Source of the DNA: Streptomyces sp. NRRL S-31
GTDB lineage: Bacteria > Actinomycetota > Actinomycetes > Streptomycetales > Streptomycetaceae
NCBI RefSeq assembly: GCF_000718775.1
Contig: NZ_JOCB01000048.1
Coordinates: 1-56,018 of the forward strand
DNA: 56,018 nt
Direction of reading: 5' to 3'
Every line of letters starts with the position of its first letter. Within the stretch, counting starts at the first letter, position 1. The notes below the pieces were generated by a model. It ran no database searches. It was not told the origin of the DNA and was given only the letters and a program-made list of their open reading frames with translations. Shown one piece after another: positions 9,313 through 18,066 of this stretch. Made by a program: the position numbers and the translations under genes.

Positions 9313-10737
9313 ATGACGACATACGGCGCTCTCGCCCGTCTGCCCGCCATGGCCGCCGCCGACCCCGCGCAACTGCTGCCCGCCCGGGAGCAGATGGCCT
9401 TCACCCTCGGGTTCCACATCATCATCGTGCCGTTCGGCGTCGCCCTGACCACCCTCATGCTGATCGCGCACTGGCGAGGGCTGCGCAAGGGCGACACCGA
9501 GGCGCTGCTGCTCGCACGTCGCTGGTCGAAGGTGGCCGCCGTGCTCTTCGCGGTCGGCGCCGTCACCGGCACCGTCCTCTCCTTCGAACTGGGCATCCTG
9601 TGGCCGCGCCTGATGGGGGACTACGGGGCGGCCTTCGGCTTCCCCTTCGCCGTCGAGGGCCTGTTCTTCTTCCTCGAAGCCATCTTCGTGGCCCTCTACG
9701 TCTACGGCTGGGACCGGATGCGGCCCTGGGCGCACTTCTGGTGCGGGGTCCCCGTCTCCCTGGCCGGCGTCGGCGGAACCGCCTCGGTCGTCGCCGCCAA
9801 CGCCTGGATGAACCAGCCCCGCGGCATCACCGTCGAGCACGGCAAGGTGACCGCCGTCCGGCCCGCCGAGGTGTTCTTCAACGACGCCTTCTGGCTGGAG
9901 TTCTGGCACATGCTCATCGCCGCGTACATCATCGCCGGCTTCGTCGTGGCCGGCGTCTACGCGGTGGGTATGCTGCGGGGCCGGCGCGACCGCTACCACC
10001 GGGTCGGCTTCCTCACCGGATTCGTCACCGCCGCCTGCGCGCTGCCCGTGCAGATCGTCGTCGGCGACACCATCGCCCGGCAGGTCTTCGACGACGAACC
10101 CGCGAAGTTCGCCTCGATCGAACTGCTGCCCGCCACCGGCGACCATGTGCCCGAGACCCTGGGCGGCGTCCTGGTGGACGGCAGGGTGCGGTACGGCATC
10201 AGGATCCCGGACATGGCATCCCTGCTGGCCGGATTCAAGCCCTCGACCACCATCAAGGGACTGGAGGCGGTCCCGGCCCACGTCCGGCCGACCGACGCAC
10301 AGGCGAACATCGTCCACTGGGCGTTCGACATCATGGTCGGCACGTCCTTCCTGATGCTCGCCGTCGTCCTCTGGTTCGCCTGGCTGTGGTGGCGCCGCCG
10401 GCACACGCTCGCGACCAACCGCTGGTTCCTGCGGGCGGCCGCCGTGTGCGGGATCGTGGCGATCCTCTGCCTGGAGAGCGGCTGGGTGGTCACCGAGGTC
10501 GGCCGCCAGCCCTGGATCGTCGTCGGCCACCTGCTGACCCGGGACGCGGTGGCGACCCAGGGCAACCTGTGGCCCTTCTTCGGCGCGGTCCTCCTGCTCT
10601 ACCTGGCCGTCGGAGCCGCCGCCCTGTGGGTGCTCCGGTCCATGACACGGCGCTGGCGACAGCGGGGCGACGAAGCCGTGTCCGTGCCCTACGGTCCCGA
10701 ACGCCCTGGCGGGACCGCCGAAGCGAAGGCGACCTGA
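9313..10737 (+). CDS. cydA: Cytochrome bd quinol oxidase subunit I
   Basis: This 474-residue haem-bearing subunit oxidises quinol and reduces oxygen to water with high oxygen affinity, also buffering oxidative and nitrosative stress. His 35 in LGFHIIIVPFG and the His in FWLEFWHMLIAA match the axial ligands of haem b595 and b558, and the Met in FDIMVGTS matches the other b558 ligand. GRQPW is conserved near the C-terminus. Around nine membrane helices are evident, and the Q-loop is of the short actinobacterial kind. A second ATG 36 bp downstream is possible, but GAGGA sits upstream of 9313. It lies between the molybdoenzyme (6 bp) and cydB (1 bp). Confidence 0.97.
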   Translation: MTTYGALARLPAMAAADPAQLLPAREQMAFTLGFHIIIVPFGVALTTLMLIAHWRGLRKGDTEALLLARRWSKVAAVLFAVGAVTGTVLSFELGILWPRLMGDYGAAFGFPFAVEGLFFFLEAIFVALYVYGWDRMRPWAHFWCGVPVSLAGVGGTASVVAANAWMNQPRGITVEHGKVTAVRPAEVFFNDAFWLEFWHMLIAAYIIAGFVVAGVYAVGMLRGRRDRYHRVGFLTGFVTAACALPVQIVVGDTIARQVFDDEPAKFASIELLPATGDHVPETLGGVLVDGRVRYGIRIPDMASLLAGFKPSTTIKGLEAVPAHVRPTDAQANIVHWAFDIMVGTSFLMLAVVLWFAWLWWRRRHTLATNRWFLRAAAVCGIVAILCLESGWVVTEVGRQPWIVVGHLLTRDAVATQGNLWPFFGAVLLLYLAVGAAALWVLRSMTRRWRQRGDEAVSVPYGPERPGGTAEAKAT

Positions 10738-10738
10738 C

Positions 10739-11752
10739 ATGGCGGACCTGGTCGCGGTGTTCCTCTTCATCGGCGTCATCGCCTATGCCCTGCTCGGCGG
10801 GGCCGACTTCGGCGCGGGCTTCTGGGACCTGGTCGCGGGCGGGGCCCGGCGCGGCCGGGAACCGCGAAACCTGATCGACGACTCCCTCGCCCCCGTCTGG
10901 GAAGCCAACCACACCTGGCTGATCTACTGCCTGGTCATGCTGTGGAGCGGCTTCCCGGCCGCGCTCGCCGCGCTGACCTCCACCCTCTACCTCCCGCTGG
11001 GCATCGCCGCGCTGGGCATCGTGCTGCGCGGAGCCGGCTTCGCGTTCCGCAAGGCATCCATCCGCACCCCAGAGCAGCGCGTGTACGGTGCCGCCTTCGC
11101 CCTCTCCTCCGTGCTGACGCCCTACTGCTTCGGCTCGGTCGCCGGCGCCCTGGCCTCCGGGCGTGTACCCGCCCGCGGCGACGGGGACGCCCTGACCAGC
11201 TGGCTGAACCCGACCAGCGCCCTCGGCGGTGTGCTCGCCGTGCTGGCCTGCGCCTACCTGGCCGCCACCTATCTGACGGTGGCCGCCCGCCGGCACGGGG
11301 ACCCGCACCTGTTCCGGTACTTCCGCGACCGTGCCCTGGCGGCGGGTGCCGTCACCGGGGCCGTCAGCATCGCCGGCGTCTTCGTACTGCGGGCGGACGC
11401 CCCCCGGCTGTTCCACCAGCTCGGCCACCGCGCGCTGCCGCTCGCCCTGCTCGCGGCGGTCTGCGGCGTGCTGGGCCTGGCCCTGCTGCGCGCCGAGCGG
11501 ACCCGCGGCCTGCGCGAGACGGCGGCGGCGGCCGTCGCCCTCATCGTCAGCGGCTGGGGCGTGTCCCAGTACCCGTACCTGCTCGGCACCCATCTGTCCG
11601 TCCAGGAGGCGGCGGCACCGCACGCCACCCTCGGCGTCCTCGTCGCCGTCGCCTGCGCCGCGGCCGTCCTCATCCTGCCCTCCCTGATCCTGCTGTTCCG
11701 GGTCATGGGGCGGGTCGACGGCGCGCACCGGGCCCCGCACGAGACATCCTGA
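10739..11752 (+). CDS. cydB: Cytochrome bd quinol oxidase subunit II
   Basis: A 337-residue integral membrane partner of CydA. The N-terminus LLGGADFGAGFWDL and the segment DDSLAPVWEANHTWLIY are CydB signatures, and eight to nine hydrophobic helices follow. Its ATG is one base after the cydA stop, so the two are co-translated. No cydDC haem/thiol exporter genes follow, unlike many cyd operons; instead the same strand continues after 56 bp with a DyP peroxidase and encapsulin. Confidence 0.97.
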   Translation: MADLVAVFLFIGVIAYALLGGADFGAGFWDLVAGGARRGREPRNLIDDSLAPVWEANHTWLIYCLVMLWSGFPAALAALTSTLYLPLGIAALGIVLRGAGFAFRKASIRTPEQRVYGAAFALSSVLTPYCFGSVAGALASGRVPARGDGDALTSWLNPTSALGGVLAVLACAYLAATYLTVAARRHGDPHLFRYFRDRALAAGAVTGAVSIAGVFVLRADAPRLFHQLGHRALPLALLAAVCGVLGLALLRAERTRGLRETAAAAVALIVSGWGVSQYPYLLGTHLSVQEAAAPHATLGVLVAVACAAAVLILPSLILLFRVMGRVDGAHRAPHETS

Positions 11753-11808
11753 GAACGGCTCGACCATCCACCTGTCTGCCGCCGACCCGGCCGGGAGAGG
11801 CAACACAC

Positions 11809-12870
11809 ATGACCCAAGACGTATCCGAACCGGTACCCCAGACGGTCCTGTCCCCGCTGACCAGCGCGGCGATCTTCCTGGTGGTCACCATCGACAGCGG
11901 CGGCGAGAGCACGGTCCGCGAACTGCTGTCCGACGTCGGCTCGCTGGAACGGGCCGTGGGGTTCCGCGCCCAGCCCGAGGGCAGGCTGAGCTGTGTCACC
12001 GGCATCGGCTCGCACGCCTGGGACCGCCTGTTCGCCGGGCCGCGCCCGGCCCTGCTGCACCCCTTCCGGGAACTGAGGGGGCCGGTGCACCGGGCTGTGG
12101 CCACCCCCGGTGACCTGCTGTTCCACATCCGGGCCTCGAGGCTCGACCTGTGCTTCGCGCTCGCCACGGAGATCATGAGCCGGCTGCGCGGGGCGGTCAC
12201 GGTCCAGGACGAGGTGCAGGGCTTCAAGTACTTCGACGAACGCGACCTGCTCGGCTTCGTGGACGGCACGGAGAACCCGACGGGTGTCGCGGCGCGCGCG
12301 GCCGTCCTCGTCGGCGACGAGGACCCGTCGTTCGCGGGCGGCAGCTACGTCGTCGTCCAGAAGTACCTGCACGACCTGGCGGCGTGGGAGGCCCTGCCCG
12401 TCGAGGCGCAGGAGCGGGCGATCGGCCGGCGCAAGCTGTCCGACGTGGAACTCGCCGACGACGTGAAACCCGCGGACTCGCACGTCGCCCTCACCACCGT
12501 CGTCGACCAGGACGGCACCGAACGCGAGATCCTGCGCGACAACATGCCCTTCGGCGCGGCGGGCCGGGGGGAGTTCGGCACCTACTTCATCGGCTACGCC
12601 CGCACCCCCGAGGTGACGGAGACGATGCTGGAGCGGATGTTCCTGGGCACGGAGTCGGCGCCGCACGACCGGATCCTGGACTTCTCCACCGCGGTCACCG
12701 GCTCCCTGTTCTTCACACCCGCCGCGGACTTCCTCGAAGACCTCCCCGCGCCGCCGGCCGCCGGGACACCCGCCGCCGTCACACCCGCCGCAGTCACACC
12801 GACCGACCACCAGGTCCGGTCCCCCGGGTCCTCCCTCGGGATCGGCAGCATGAAGCGGAGCGACCGATGA
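11809..12870 (+). CDS. DyP-type haem peroxidase with encapsulin cargo peptide
   Basis: A 353-residue dye-decolourising peroxidase using H2O2 to oxidise organic substrates through haem. Catalytic features are GFVDG at 149-153 (distal Asp 152), proximal His 225 in DSHVALT and distal Arg 243 in LRDNMPFG. After a Pro/Ala/Thr-rich linker (~318-335) the C-terminus carries SLGIGSMK at 342-349, the classical encapsulin cargo-loading peptide. The ATG at 11809 has GGGAGAGG upstream. Its TGA overlaps the ATG of the encapsulin gene, so cargo and shell are translationally coupled and the enzyme should be packaged in the compartment. Confidence 0.97.
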   Translation: MTQDVSEPVPQTVLSPLTSAAIFLVVTIDSGGESTVRELLSDVGSLERAVGFRAQPEGRLSCVTGIGSHAWDRLFAGPRPALLHPFRELRGPVHRAVATPGDLLFHIRASRLDLCFALATEIMSRLRGAVTVQDEVQGFKYFDERDLLGFVDGTENPTGVAARAAVLVGDEDPSFAGGSYVVVQKYLHDLAAWEALPVEAQERAIGRRKLSDVELADDVKPADSHVALTTVVDQDGTEREILRDNMPFGAAGRGEFGTYFIGYARTPEVTETMLERMFLGTESAPHDRILDFSTAVTGSLFFTPAADFLEDLPAPPAAGTPAAVTPAAVTPTDHQVRSPGSSLGIGSMKRSDR

Positions 12871-13679
12871 ACAACCTGCACCGTGAACTCGCGCCCCTCT
12901 CCGGTGCCGCTTGGGCCGATCTGGAGGAGGAGGCCCGCCGCACCTTCCGGCGCCACATCGCCGGCCGCCGCATCGTCGACGTCCCCGAAGCGGGCGGCGT
13001 CGCGCTCGCCGGCGTGGGCACCGGCCACCTGGACGCCATCGACGCCCCCGCGGACGGGGTCATCGCCCACACCCACTGCTATCAGCCACTGGTCGAACTC
13101 CGCGTACCGTTCACCGTGGACCGCCGGCAGGTGGACGACGTCGCCCGGGGCGCCAAGGACGCCGACTGGCAGCCGGTCAAGGACGCGGCCCGGCGGCTGG
13201 CGTTCGCCGAGGACCGGGCGGTGTTCGAGGGCTACCCGGAGGCCGGGATCACCGGGCTGCGGGCGATCTCCTCCCATCCGGCGCTGACGCTCCCCGCCGA
13301 CCCGCGGGACTACCCGGACGCCGTCGGCCAGGCGGTGACGGCCCTGCGCCTGGCCGGGGTGGACGGCGCCCGCACGCTGGCGCTGAGCGCCGAGGCGTAC
13401 ACGGCCGTCAGCGAGACCTCCGACCACGGCTACCCGGTCATCAAGCACCTCGCCCGGCTCGTGGACGGCGACATCGTCTGGGCGCCCGCGATCGACGGCG
13501 CCTTCCTGCTCTCCACCCGCGGCGGTGACTTCGAACTGCGTCTCGGCCAGGACGTGTCGATCGGCTATCTGTCGCACGACGCGACGAGCGTCACGCTGTA
13601 CTTCCAGGAGACGCTGACCTTCCTGGCGTACACCGGCGAGGCCGTGGTGGCCCTGTCACCGGCCCCGGCCGGCGCCTGA
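12867..13679 (+). CDS. enc: Family 1 encapsulin nanocompartment shell protein
   Basis: This 270-residue HK97-fold shell protein self-assembles into an icosahedral cytoplasmic compartment. Recognisable elements are the N-terminal LHRELAPLSGAAWADLEEEA helix that lines the interior and binds cargo peptides, the RRIVDVPEAGG strand, and the C-terminal GQDVSIGYLSHDATSVTLYF strand pair. Its length is normal for T=1 shells. The start overlaps the DyP stop by ATGA. It is the last gene of the block beginning at 6124 and is followed by a strong hairpin. Confidence 0.97.
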   Translation: MNNLHRELAPLSGAAWADLEEEARRTFRRHIAGRRIVDVPEAGGVALAGVGTGHLDAIDAPADGVIAHTHCYQPLVELRVPFTVDRRQVDDVARGAKDADWQPVKDAARRLAFAEDRAVFEGYPEAGITGLRAISSHPALTLPADPRDYPDAVGQAVTALRLAGVDGARTLALSAEAYTAVSETSDHGYPVIKHLARLVDGDIVWAPAIDGAFLLSTRGGDFELRLGQDVSIGYLSHDATSVTLYFQETLTFLAYTGEAVVALSPAPAGA

Positions 13680-13686
13680 CGCACGA

Positions 13687-13720
13687 GCGGCGCCGGGTGG
13701 GCACGCCCACCCGGCGCCGC
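13687..13720. terminator. Bidirectional hairpin terminator after encapsulin
   Basis: GCGGCGCCGGGTGGG (13687-13701) pairs perfectly with 13706-13720 around a CACG loop. This 15-bp GC stem starts 7 bp after the encapsulin stop and lies between convergent genes. No T-tract follows, as is usual in Streptomyces. Confidence 0.85.
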
Positions 13721-13761
13721 TGTGTCCGAAGCGGGCGGCGGCCCGCCCGGCCCGCGCGACG

Positions 13762-14649
13762 TCAGTCGAGCGGGCCCGTCGGCTGCGCCGGGGGAGTGCC
13801 GCCGGCCAGCGCCGTGGTCAGCCGCGGTGCCCCCAGCCGTACGGCGAGTTCGGTGGTGACGTGGGAAGCGTCGGCCAGGCCGCCGTTGATCACGGTGACC
13901 GCGCTGTTGCCCGAGGTGACCAGGGCCACGTCGACCGACACGGTGAACGGCATGCCCTCCGTCGTCCCCTTCGCGACGACCGACAGCGCCTGCCGGACGC
14001 CGTCGCCCTCCGGCACCGGCAGGGAGGTGACCCGTACGTCCTCCGTACTGCCGTCGGGCCGGGTGGCGGCGAAGACACCGCACGTCTCGGCCAGGGTGCC
14101 GAACCACCGCCGCTCCGAACGTAGTCGCTCGGGGGAGTAGGTGCCGACCGCGTAGCGCAGCCGGTTGCCGTCGTCGGCGTCGAACACGGCCGCGGCCTGC
14201 GTGCCGGGCAGCGGCGCCCCGATGATCCGGCCGTCGCCCAGCCGGTCCAGCAACCGCCGGCAGACCGCGGCGTCCCCCTCGTGCGTGAGCCATTCCCGGG
14301 CATCCACGGTGCCGCGCAGCAGACCGTCACGCCGGTCGGCGGAGTCCGTCACCTCGGTCCACCCGGACCCCAGATACGCCTCCGTGAGCAGCGCGTGCCG
14401 CGCCTGTCGCGAGGTGAGCCCGCCGGCCGGCGCCGCGGCTCCCGCCGGGCGGCCCTCCCGGCCGCTCTCCACGCCCTGCCGTTCCTGCCCCGCGCCGGCA
14501 CAAGCCGCCGCGAACAGCGAGGTCCCGACGGCGAAGGCGGCGATGTATCCCAGGCGGCGCCGGAACACGCGCCGGGCGCGGCGCGCACCCGACCCGGGAG
14601 ACCGTCCGATAGCGCCCGCCGGTGGATGAGCGATGGTCGTCTTGGTCAT
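13762..14649 (-). CDS. Putative secreted lipoprotein of unknown function
   Basis: A 295-residue protein with a long basic N-terminus (RRARRVFRRR), a hydrophobic helix and a lipobox-like ending LFAAAC, so it is probably a lipid-anchored exported protein. The mature part opens with a Gly/Ala-rich linker, then a domain with two further Cys residues (in AAVCRR and AETCGV) that may form a disulfide. It resembles actinobacterial surface sensor-type lipoproteins only in general organisation; no family is assigned. ATG 14649 was chosen over the longer ORF start because a GGAGAGGA-type site precedes it. It is convergent with encapsulin. Confidence 0.7.
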   Translation of the reverse strand: MTKTTIAHPPAGAIGRSPGSGARRARRVFRRRLGYIAAFAVGTSLFAAACAGAGQERQGVESGREGRPAGAAAPAGGLTSRQARHALLTEAYLGSGWTEVTDSADRRDGLLRGTVDAREWLTHEGDAAVCRRLLDRLGDGRIIGAPLPGTQAAAVFDADDGNRLRYAVGTYSPERLRSERRWFGTLAETCGVFAATRPDGSTEDVRVTSLPVPEGDGVRQALSVVAKGTTEGMPFTVSVDVALVTSGNSAVTVINGGLADASHVTTELAVRLGAPRLTTALAGGTPPAQPTGPLD

Positions 14650-14841
14650 CTCCCCGTCCTCTCCCAGGACTTGTCCCGCGACACAGAGGACGCGGCTTCC
14701 GTTCATACGCACCCCATGCTGGCAACGCCGGACCGGCCCTACATCACTCGATCGCGTGATGAACGTGGATAAGCCGGACGACCGCGGAACAGCGGCGCGC
14801 CCCGGTGGCGCACGCGGGATCCCCGCACGTCACGGCGCTCC

Positions 14842-14891
14842 CGGCACGTCACGGCGCTCCCGGCACGTTCCGGGAGCGCCGTGACGTGCCG
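14842..14891 (-). terminator. 22-bp perfect hairpin with duplicated left arm, downstream of frc
   Basis: Arms 14842-14863 and 14870-14891 are perfectly complementary around a 6-nt loop. The sequence GCACGTCACGGCGCTCCCG occurs twice in tandem (14825-14843 and 14844-14862), so an alternative upstream arm can also pair. The hairpin starts 5 bp after the frc stop in the minus direction and should end the oxc-frc transcript. Confidence 0.88.
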
Positions 14892-14896
14892 TCGGG

Positions 14897-16162
14897 TCAG
14901 TCGTGCGAGGCGACGACCTTCTTCTCGCGCAGCGCGGCGATCTCCTCCGCGCTGTAGCGGAGCGACGCCAGCACCTCGTCGGTGTGTTCACCGAGCAGGG
15001 GAGAACCGGTGATCGTCGGCGTGAACCCGGTGAACTTGATGGGGCTGCCGACCGTCAGATAGGTGCCCCGCTCCTTGTGCTCCACCTCCACGACGCTGCC
15101 GCTGCTGCGCAGCGCGGGATCGTAGGCGATCTCCTTCATGCTCAGCACCGGAGCGCACGGGACGCCGTACTCGCGCAGGATGTCCACGGCCTCGTACTTC
15201 GTCTTGTCGGCGAGCCACCGCTCGATCTCGGCGAAGATGTCGAAGATGTGCGGCTGGCGGGCCTGCGCCGTGCTGTACGCCGGGTCGTCGATCCACTCCG
15301 GCTTGCCGAGCGCCTGGCAGGTCGGCCCCCAGTCCTGCTCCTGGATGGTGAAGTAGATGTAGGCGTTGGGGTCCTCCTCCCAGCCCTTGCACTTGAGTAC
15401 CCAGCCGGGCTGGCCGCCGCCGCCGGCGTTGCCGCCGCGCGGGACGACGTCGGTGAACGTTCCGTTCGGGTACTGCGGGTACTCCTCCAGGTAGCCCACC
15501 CGCTCCAGCCGCTGCTGGTCGCGCAGCTTGACCCGGCACAGGTTGAGCACCGCGTCCTGCATGGACACCGCCACGCGCTGGCCCAGACCGGTGCGCTCGC
15601 GGTCCAGCAGCGCGGTGAGGATGCCGATCAGCAGGTGCATCCCGCTGTTGCTGTCGCCGAGCGCGGCGGCGCTGACGGTCGGCGGGCCGTCCCAGAACCC
15701 GGTCGTGGAGGCGGCGCCGCCCGCGCACTGGGCGACGTTCTCGTACACCTTGAGGTCGGACCACGGGGAGTCGTCGTTGAACCCCTTGACCGAGCCGTAG
15801 ATCAGCCGGGGGTTCAGCTTGTGGAGGTGATCCCAGCTCAGGCCCATCCGGTCCAGGGCGCCGGGGGCCATGTTCTCCACCAGGACGTCGGCGTCCTGGA
15901 TCAGCTTCTCCATGATCTCCTCGCCCTCGGGTGTCTTGGTGTCGATGGCCAGGGAGCGCTTGTTGCTGTTCAGCATCGTGAAGTACAGGGCGTCGACGTC
16001 CGGTATGTCGCGAAGCTGATGGCGGGTGACGTCACCGCCGTTGACGCGCTCCACCTTCAGCACGTCGGCGCCGAACCACGCCATCATCTGGGTGCAGGCC
16101 GGGCCCGCCTGGACGCCGGTGAAGTCGATCACCTTGATACCGGTGAGGGGCAGCTGTGACAT
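14897..16162 (-). CDS. frc: Formyl-CoA:oxalate CoA-transferase
   Basis: This 421-residue class III CoA-transferase moves CoA from formyl-CoA to oxalate, giving formate and oxalyl-CoA. The N-terminal signature [20 protein letters not shown] segment, the Asn/Lys-rich [16 protein letters not shown] region and the catalytic Asp 170 in LGDSNSGMH match the Oxalobacter enzyme. A glycine-rich [12 protein letters not shown] loop fits the gating loop of the family. It is downstream of oxc (72 bp) on the same strand and shuttles that enzyme's product, so the two form the core oxalate cycle. Confidence 0.95.
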   Translation of the reverse strand: MSQLPLTGIKVIDFTGVQAGPACTQMMAWFGADVLKVERVNGGDVTRHQLRDIPDVDALYFTMLNSNKRSLAIDTKTPEGEEIMEKLIQDADVLVENMAPGALDRMGLSWDHLHKLNPRLIYGSVKGFNDDSPWSDLKVYENVAQCAGGAASTTGFWDGPPTVSAAALGDSNSGMHLLIGILTALLDRERTGLGQRVAVSMQDAVLNLCRVKLRDQQRLERVGYLEEYPQYPNGTFTDVVPRGGNAGGGGQPGWVLKCKGWEEDPNAYIYFTIQEQDWGPTCQALGKPEWIDDPAYSTAQARQPHIFDIFAEIERWLADKTKYEAVDILREYGVPCAPVLSMKEIAYDPALRSSGSVVEVEHKERGTYLTVGSPIKFTGFTPTITGSPLLGEHTDEVLASLRYSAEEIAALREKKVVASHD

Positions 16163-16234
16163 GGTCGTGCATCCCTTTCTTGAGGGGCGGGGCGGGAGGC
16201 CCCTGACGGAGGAGCGGGACGGGGCGGGAGGCCC

Positions 16235-17941
16235 CTAGTCGCCGGTGCCGGAGGGCCGGAGGGCCACGCTGGGGTTGAGGTTCGTGAGGTGACCGCTCTC
16301 CGTGCCCGCCGTGGGGTCGATGTGGCAGTCGATGAGCGCGGGCCGCCGGGACTCCAGGGCTTCGGTGAGCGCCGAGGCGAGCTCCACGGGGGACTCCACG
16401 TGGTACCCGCGCCCGCCGAAGGCCTCGATGAGCTTCTCGTGCCGGGCCGTGGGCGCGAGGGTGGTGGGGGAGGGGTCGGCGGAGGCGGGGTTGACCCCGT
16501 CGCCGCGGTAGACGCCGCCGTTGTTGAGGATCACGACGACCACCGGAAGGCCGTACCGGCAGATGGTCTCCAGCTCCATGCCGCTGAAGCCGAAGGCGCT
16601 GTCGCCCTCCACCGCGACGACCGGCCGGCCCGTCTCCACGGCCGCGGCGATGGCGTAGCCCATGCCGACGCCCATCACGCCCCAGGTGCCGCTGTCCAGG
16701 CGGTGCCGGGGCACCTGCATGTCGATGACGTTGCGCGCGAAGTCCAGCGCGTTGGCACCCTCGTTGACGAGGTAGGTGTGCGGGTGGGCGCGCAGTACGT
16801 CCCGGATCGCCCGCAGGGCGCCGTAGAACTGCATGGGATGCGGGTCGGCGGCCAGCCGTTCCGCCATCTTCGCCGTGTTCTGCCCGGAGCGCTCGGCGAG
16901 TTCCCGCCGCCACGCCTCGGGTACGGTGATCCGCCCCGGCTTCATCCGCTCCACCAGCGCGCCGACCACCGAGCCGATGTCTCCGACCAGCGGCGCCGCG
17001 ATGGGCTGGTTGCTGTCCAGCTCGGTGGGCTCGATGTCGATCTGGAGGAACTTCGCGTCCGGGTTCCACTGCGGGGGCTCGCCGTGGCCCAGCAGCCAGT
17101 TCAGCCGTGCCCCGACGAGCAGCACCACGTCGGCCCGCTTCAGCGCCAGCGAACGGGCCGCGGCCACCGACTGCGGATGGTCGTCCGGGATCAGCCCCTT
17201 GGCCATGGACATCGGCAGGAAGGGCAGGCCGGTGGTGTCGACGAACTCCCGGATCACCTCGTCCGCCCGGGCGTAGGCGGCGCCCTTGCCGAGGACGACC
17301 AGCGGTCGCTCGGCGCCCGCGAGCAGTTCGATCGCCCGGTCCACCGCCTCCGGCGCGGGCAGTTGCCGGGGCGCCGGGTCCACCAGCCGCCACAGCGAGG
17401 CCGCGCCCCGGTCCGCGTCGAGGGCCTCGCCCAGTACGGCGGCCGGGATGTCGAGGTAGACCCCGCCGGGACGGCCCGACGCGGCCGTACGCAGCGCCCG
17501 CGCCACGCCCCGGCCGATGTCCTGGGCCCGGCTCACCCGGTAGGCGGCCTTCACGAAGGGCCGGGCGGCGGCCAGTTGGTCCAGCTCCTCGTAGTCGCCC
17601 TGCTTGAGGTCCACGATGTGCCGCTCGCTGGAGCCGGAGATCTGCACCACCGGGAAGCAGTTGGTCGTCGCCTCCGCCAGGGCCACCAGACCGTTCAGGA
17701 AGCCGGGCGCGGACACGGTCAGCGACACGCCCGGACGGCCGGTGAGGAAGCCCGCCGCCGCTGCCGCCCGGCCCGCGCTGCTCTCGTGCCGGAAGCCGAT
17801 GAACCGGATGCCGGACGCCTGGGCGAGCCGCGCCAGGTCGGTGACGGGGATGCCGACCAGGCCGTAGAGGGTGTCGACGCCGTTGAGCCTGAGCGCGTCC
17901 ACCACGAGGTGTGCGCCATCGGTCAGTTCCGCATCGGTCAT
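16235..17941 (-). CDS. oxc: Oxalyl-CoA decarboxylase
   Basis: A 568-residue thiamine-diphosphate enzyme that converts oxalyl-CoA to formyl-CoA and CO2. Glu 53 in FRHESSAGRAAAAAGF is the ThDP-activating glutamate. The cofactor motif is present, from GDSAFGFSGMELETIC to ILNN, and the central domain follows the acetohydroxyacid-synthase fold. A TTG start at 17953 would put GGAGG directly against the codon, so ATG 17941 is preferred, with GGGAGG about 12 nt upstream. It is divergent from an acyl-CoA ligase gene, with shared operator-like repeats between them. Confidence 0.95.
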   Translation of the reverse strand: MTDAELTDGAHLVVDALRLNGVDTLYGLVGIPVTDLARLAQASGIRFIGFRHESSAGRAAAAAGFLTGRPGVSLTVSAPGFLNGLVALAEATTNCFPVVQISGSSERHIVDLKQGDYEELDQLAAARPFVKAAYRVSRAQDIGRGVARALRTAASGRPGGVYLDIPAAVLGEALDADRGAASLWRLVDPAPRQLPAPEAVDRAIELLAGAERPLVVLGKGAAYARADEVIREFVDTTGLPFLPMSMAKGLIPDDHPQSVAAARSLALKRADVVLLVGARLNWLLGHGEPPQWNPDAKFLQIDIEPTELDSNQPIAAPLVGDIGSVVGALVERMKPGRITVPEAWRRELAERSGQNTAKMAERLAADPHPMQFYGALRAIRDVLRAHPHTYLVNEGANALDFARNVIDMQVPRHRLDSGTWGVMGVGMGYAIAAAVETGRPVVAVEGDSAFGFSGMELETICRYGLPVVVVILNNGGVYRGDGVNPASADPSPTTLAPTARHEKLIEAFGGRGYHVESPVELASALTEALESRRPALIDCHIDPTAGTESGHLTNLNPSVALRPSGTGD

Positions 17942-18052
17942 GATGTCAGTCAACCTCCCTTGTGTTCAGCACATGTCTTGCTCATGCTGACATCAGTTTA
18001 GGTTTGGCGCACTCTAATGTGAGTGATACTGGTCAACCTAAGTCAGATGTTA
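17941..18052. promoter_or_regulatory. Operator-like repeats in the oxc / CoA-ligase divergent region
   Basis: TGATGTCAG (17941-17949) is repeated in inverse as CTGACATCA (17987-17995). A second pattern, ACATCAG followed by TTTAGGTT (to about 18005), reappears on the other strand as ACATCTGACTTAGGTT (read from about 18050 down to 18034). The result is two inverted copies of one composite site bracketing the promoters of both divergent genes. A regulator sensing oxalate or an acyl-CoA is likely. No regulator gene is adjacent. Confidence 0.6.
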
Positions 18053-18066
18053 AGTCAGGAGTGCAT

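Noticed and set aside
6694..10874. Very long ORFs opposite to or out of frame with the molybdoenzyme and cydA (760 and 1093 codons)
   Set aside because: High GC3 leaves other frames open. The true frames show catalytic motifs; these show only Arg/Pro/His-rich shadow sequence.
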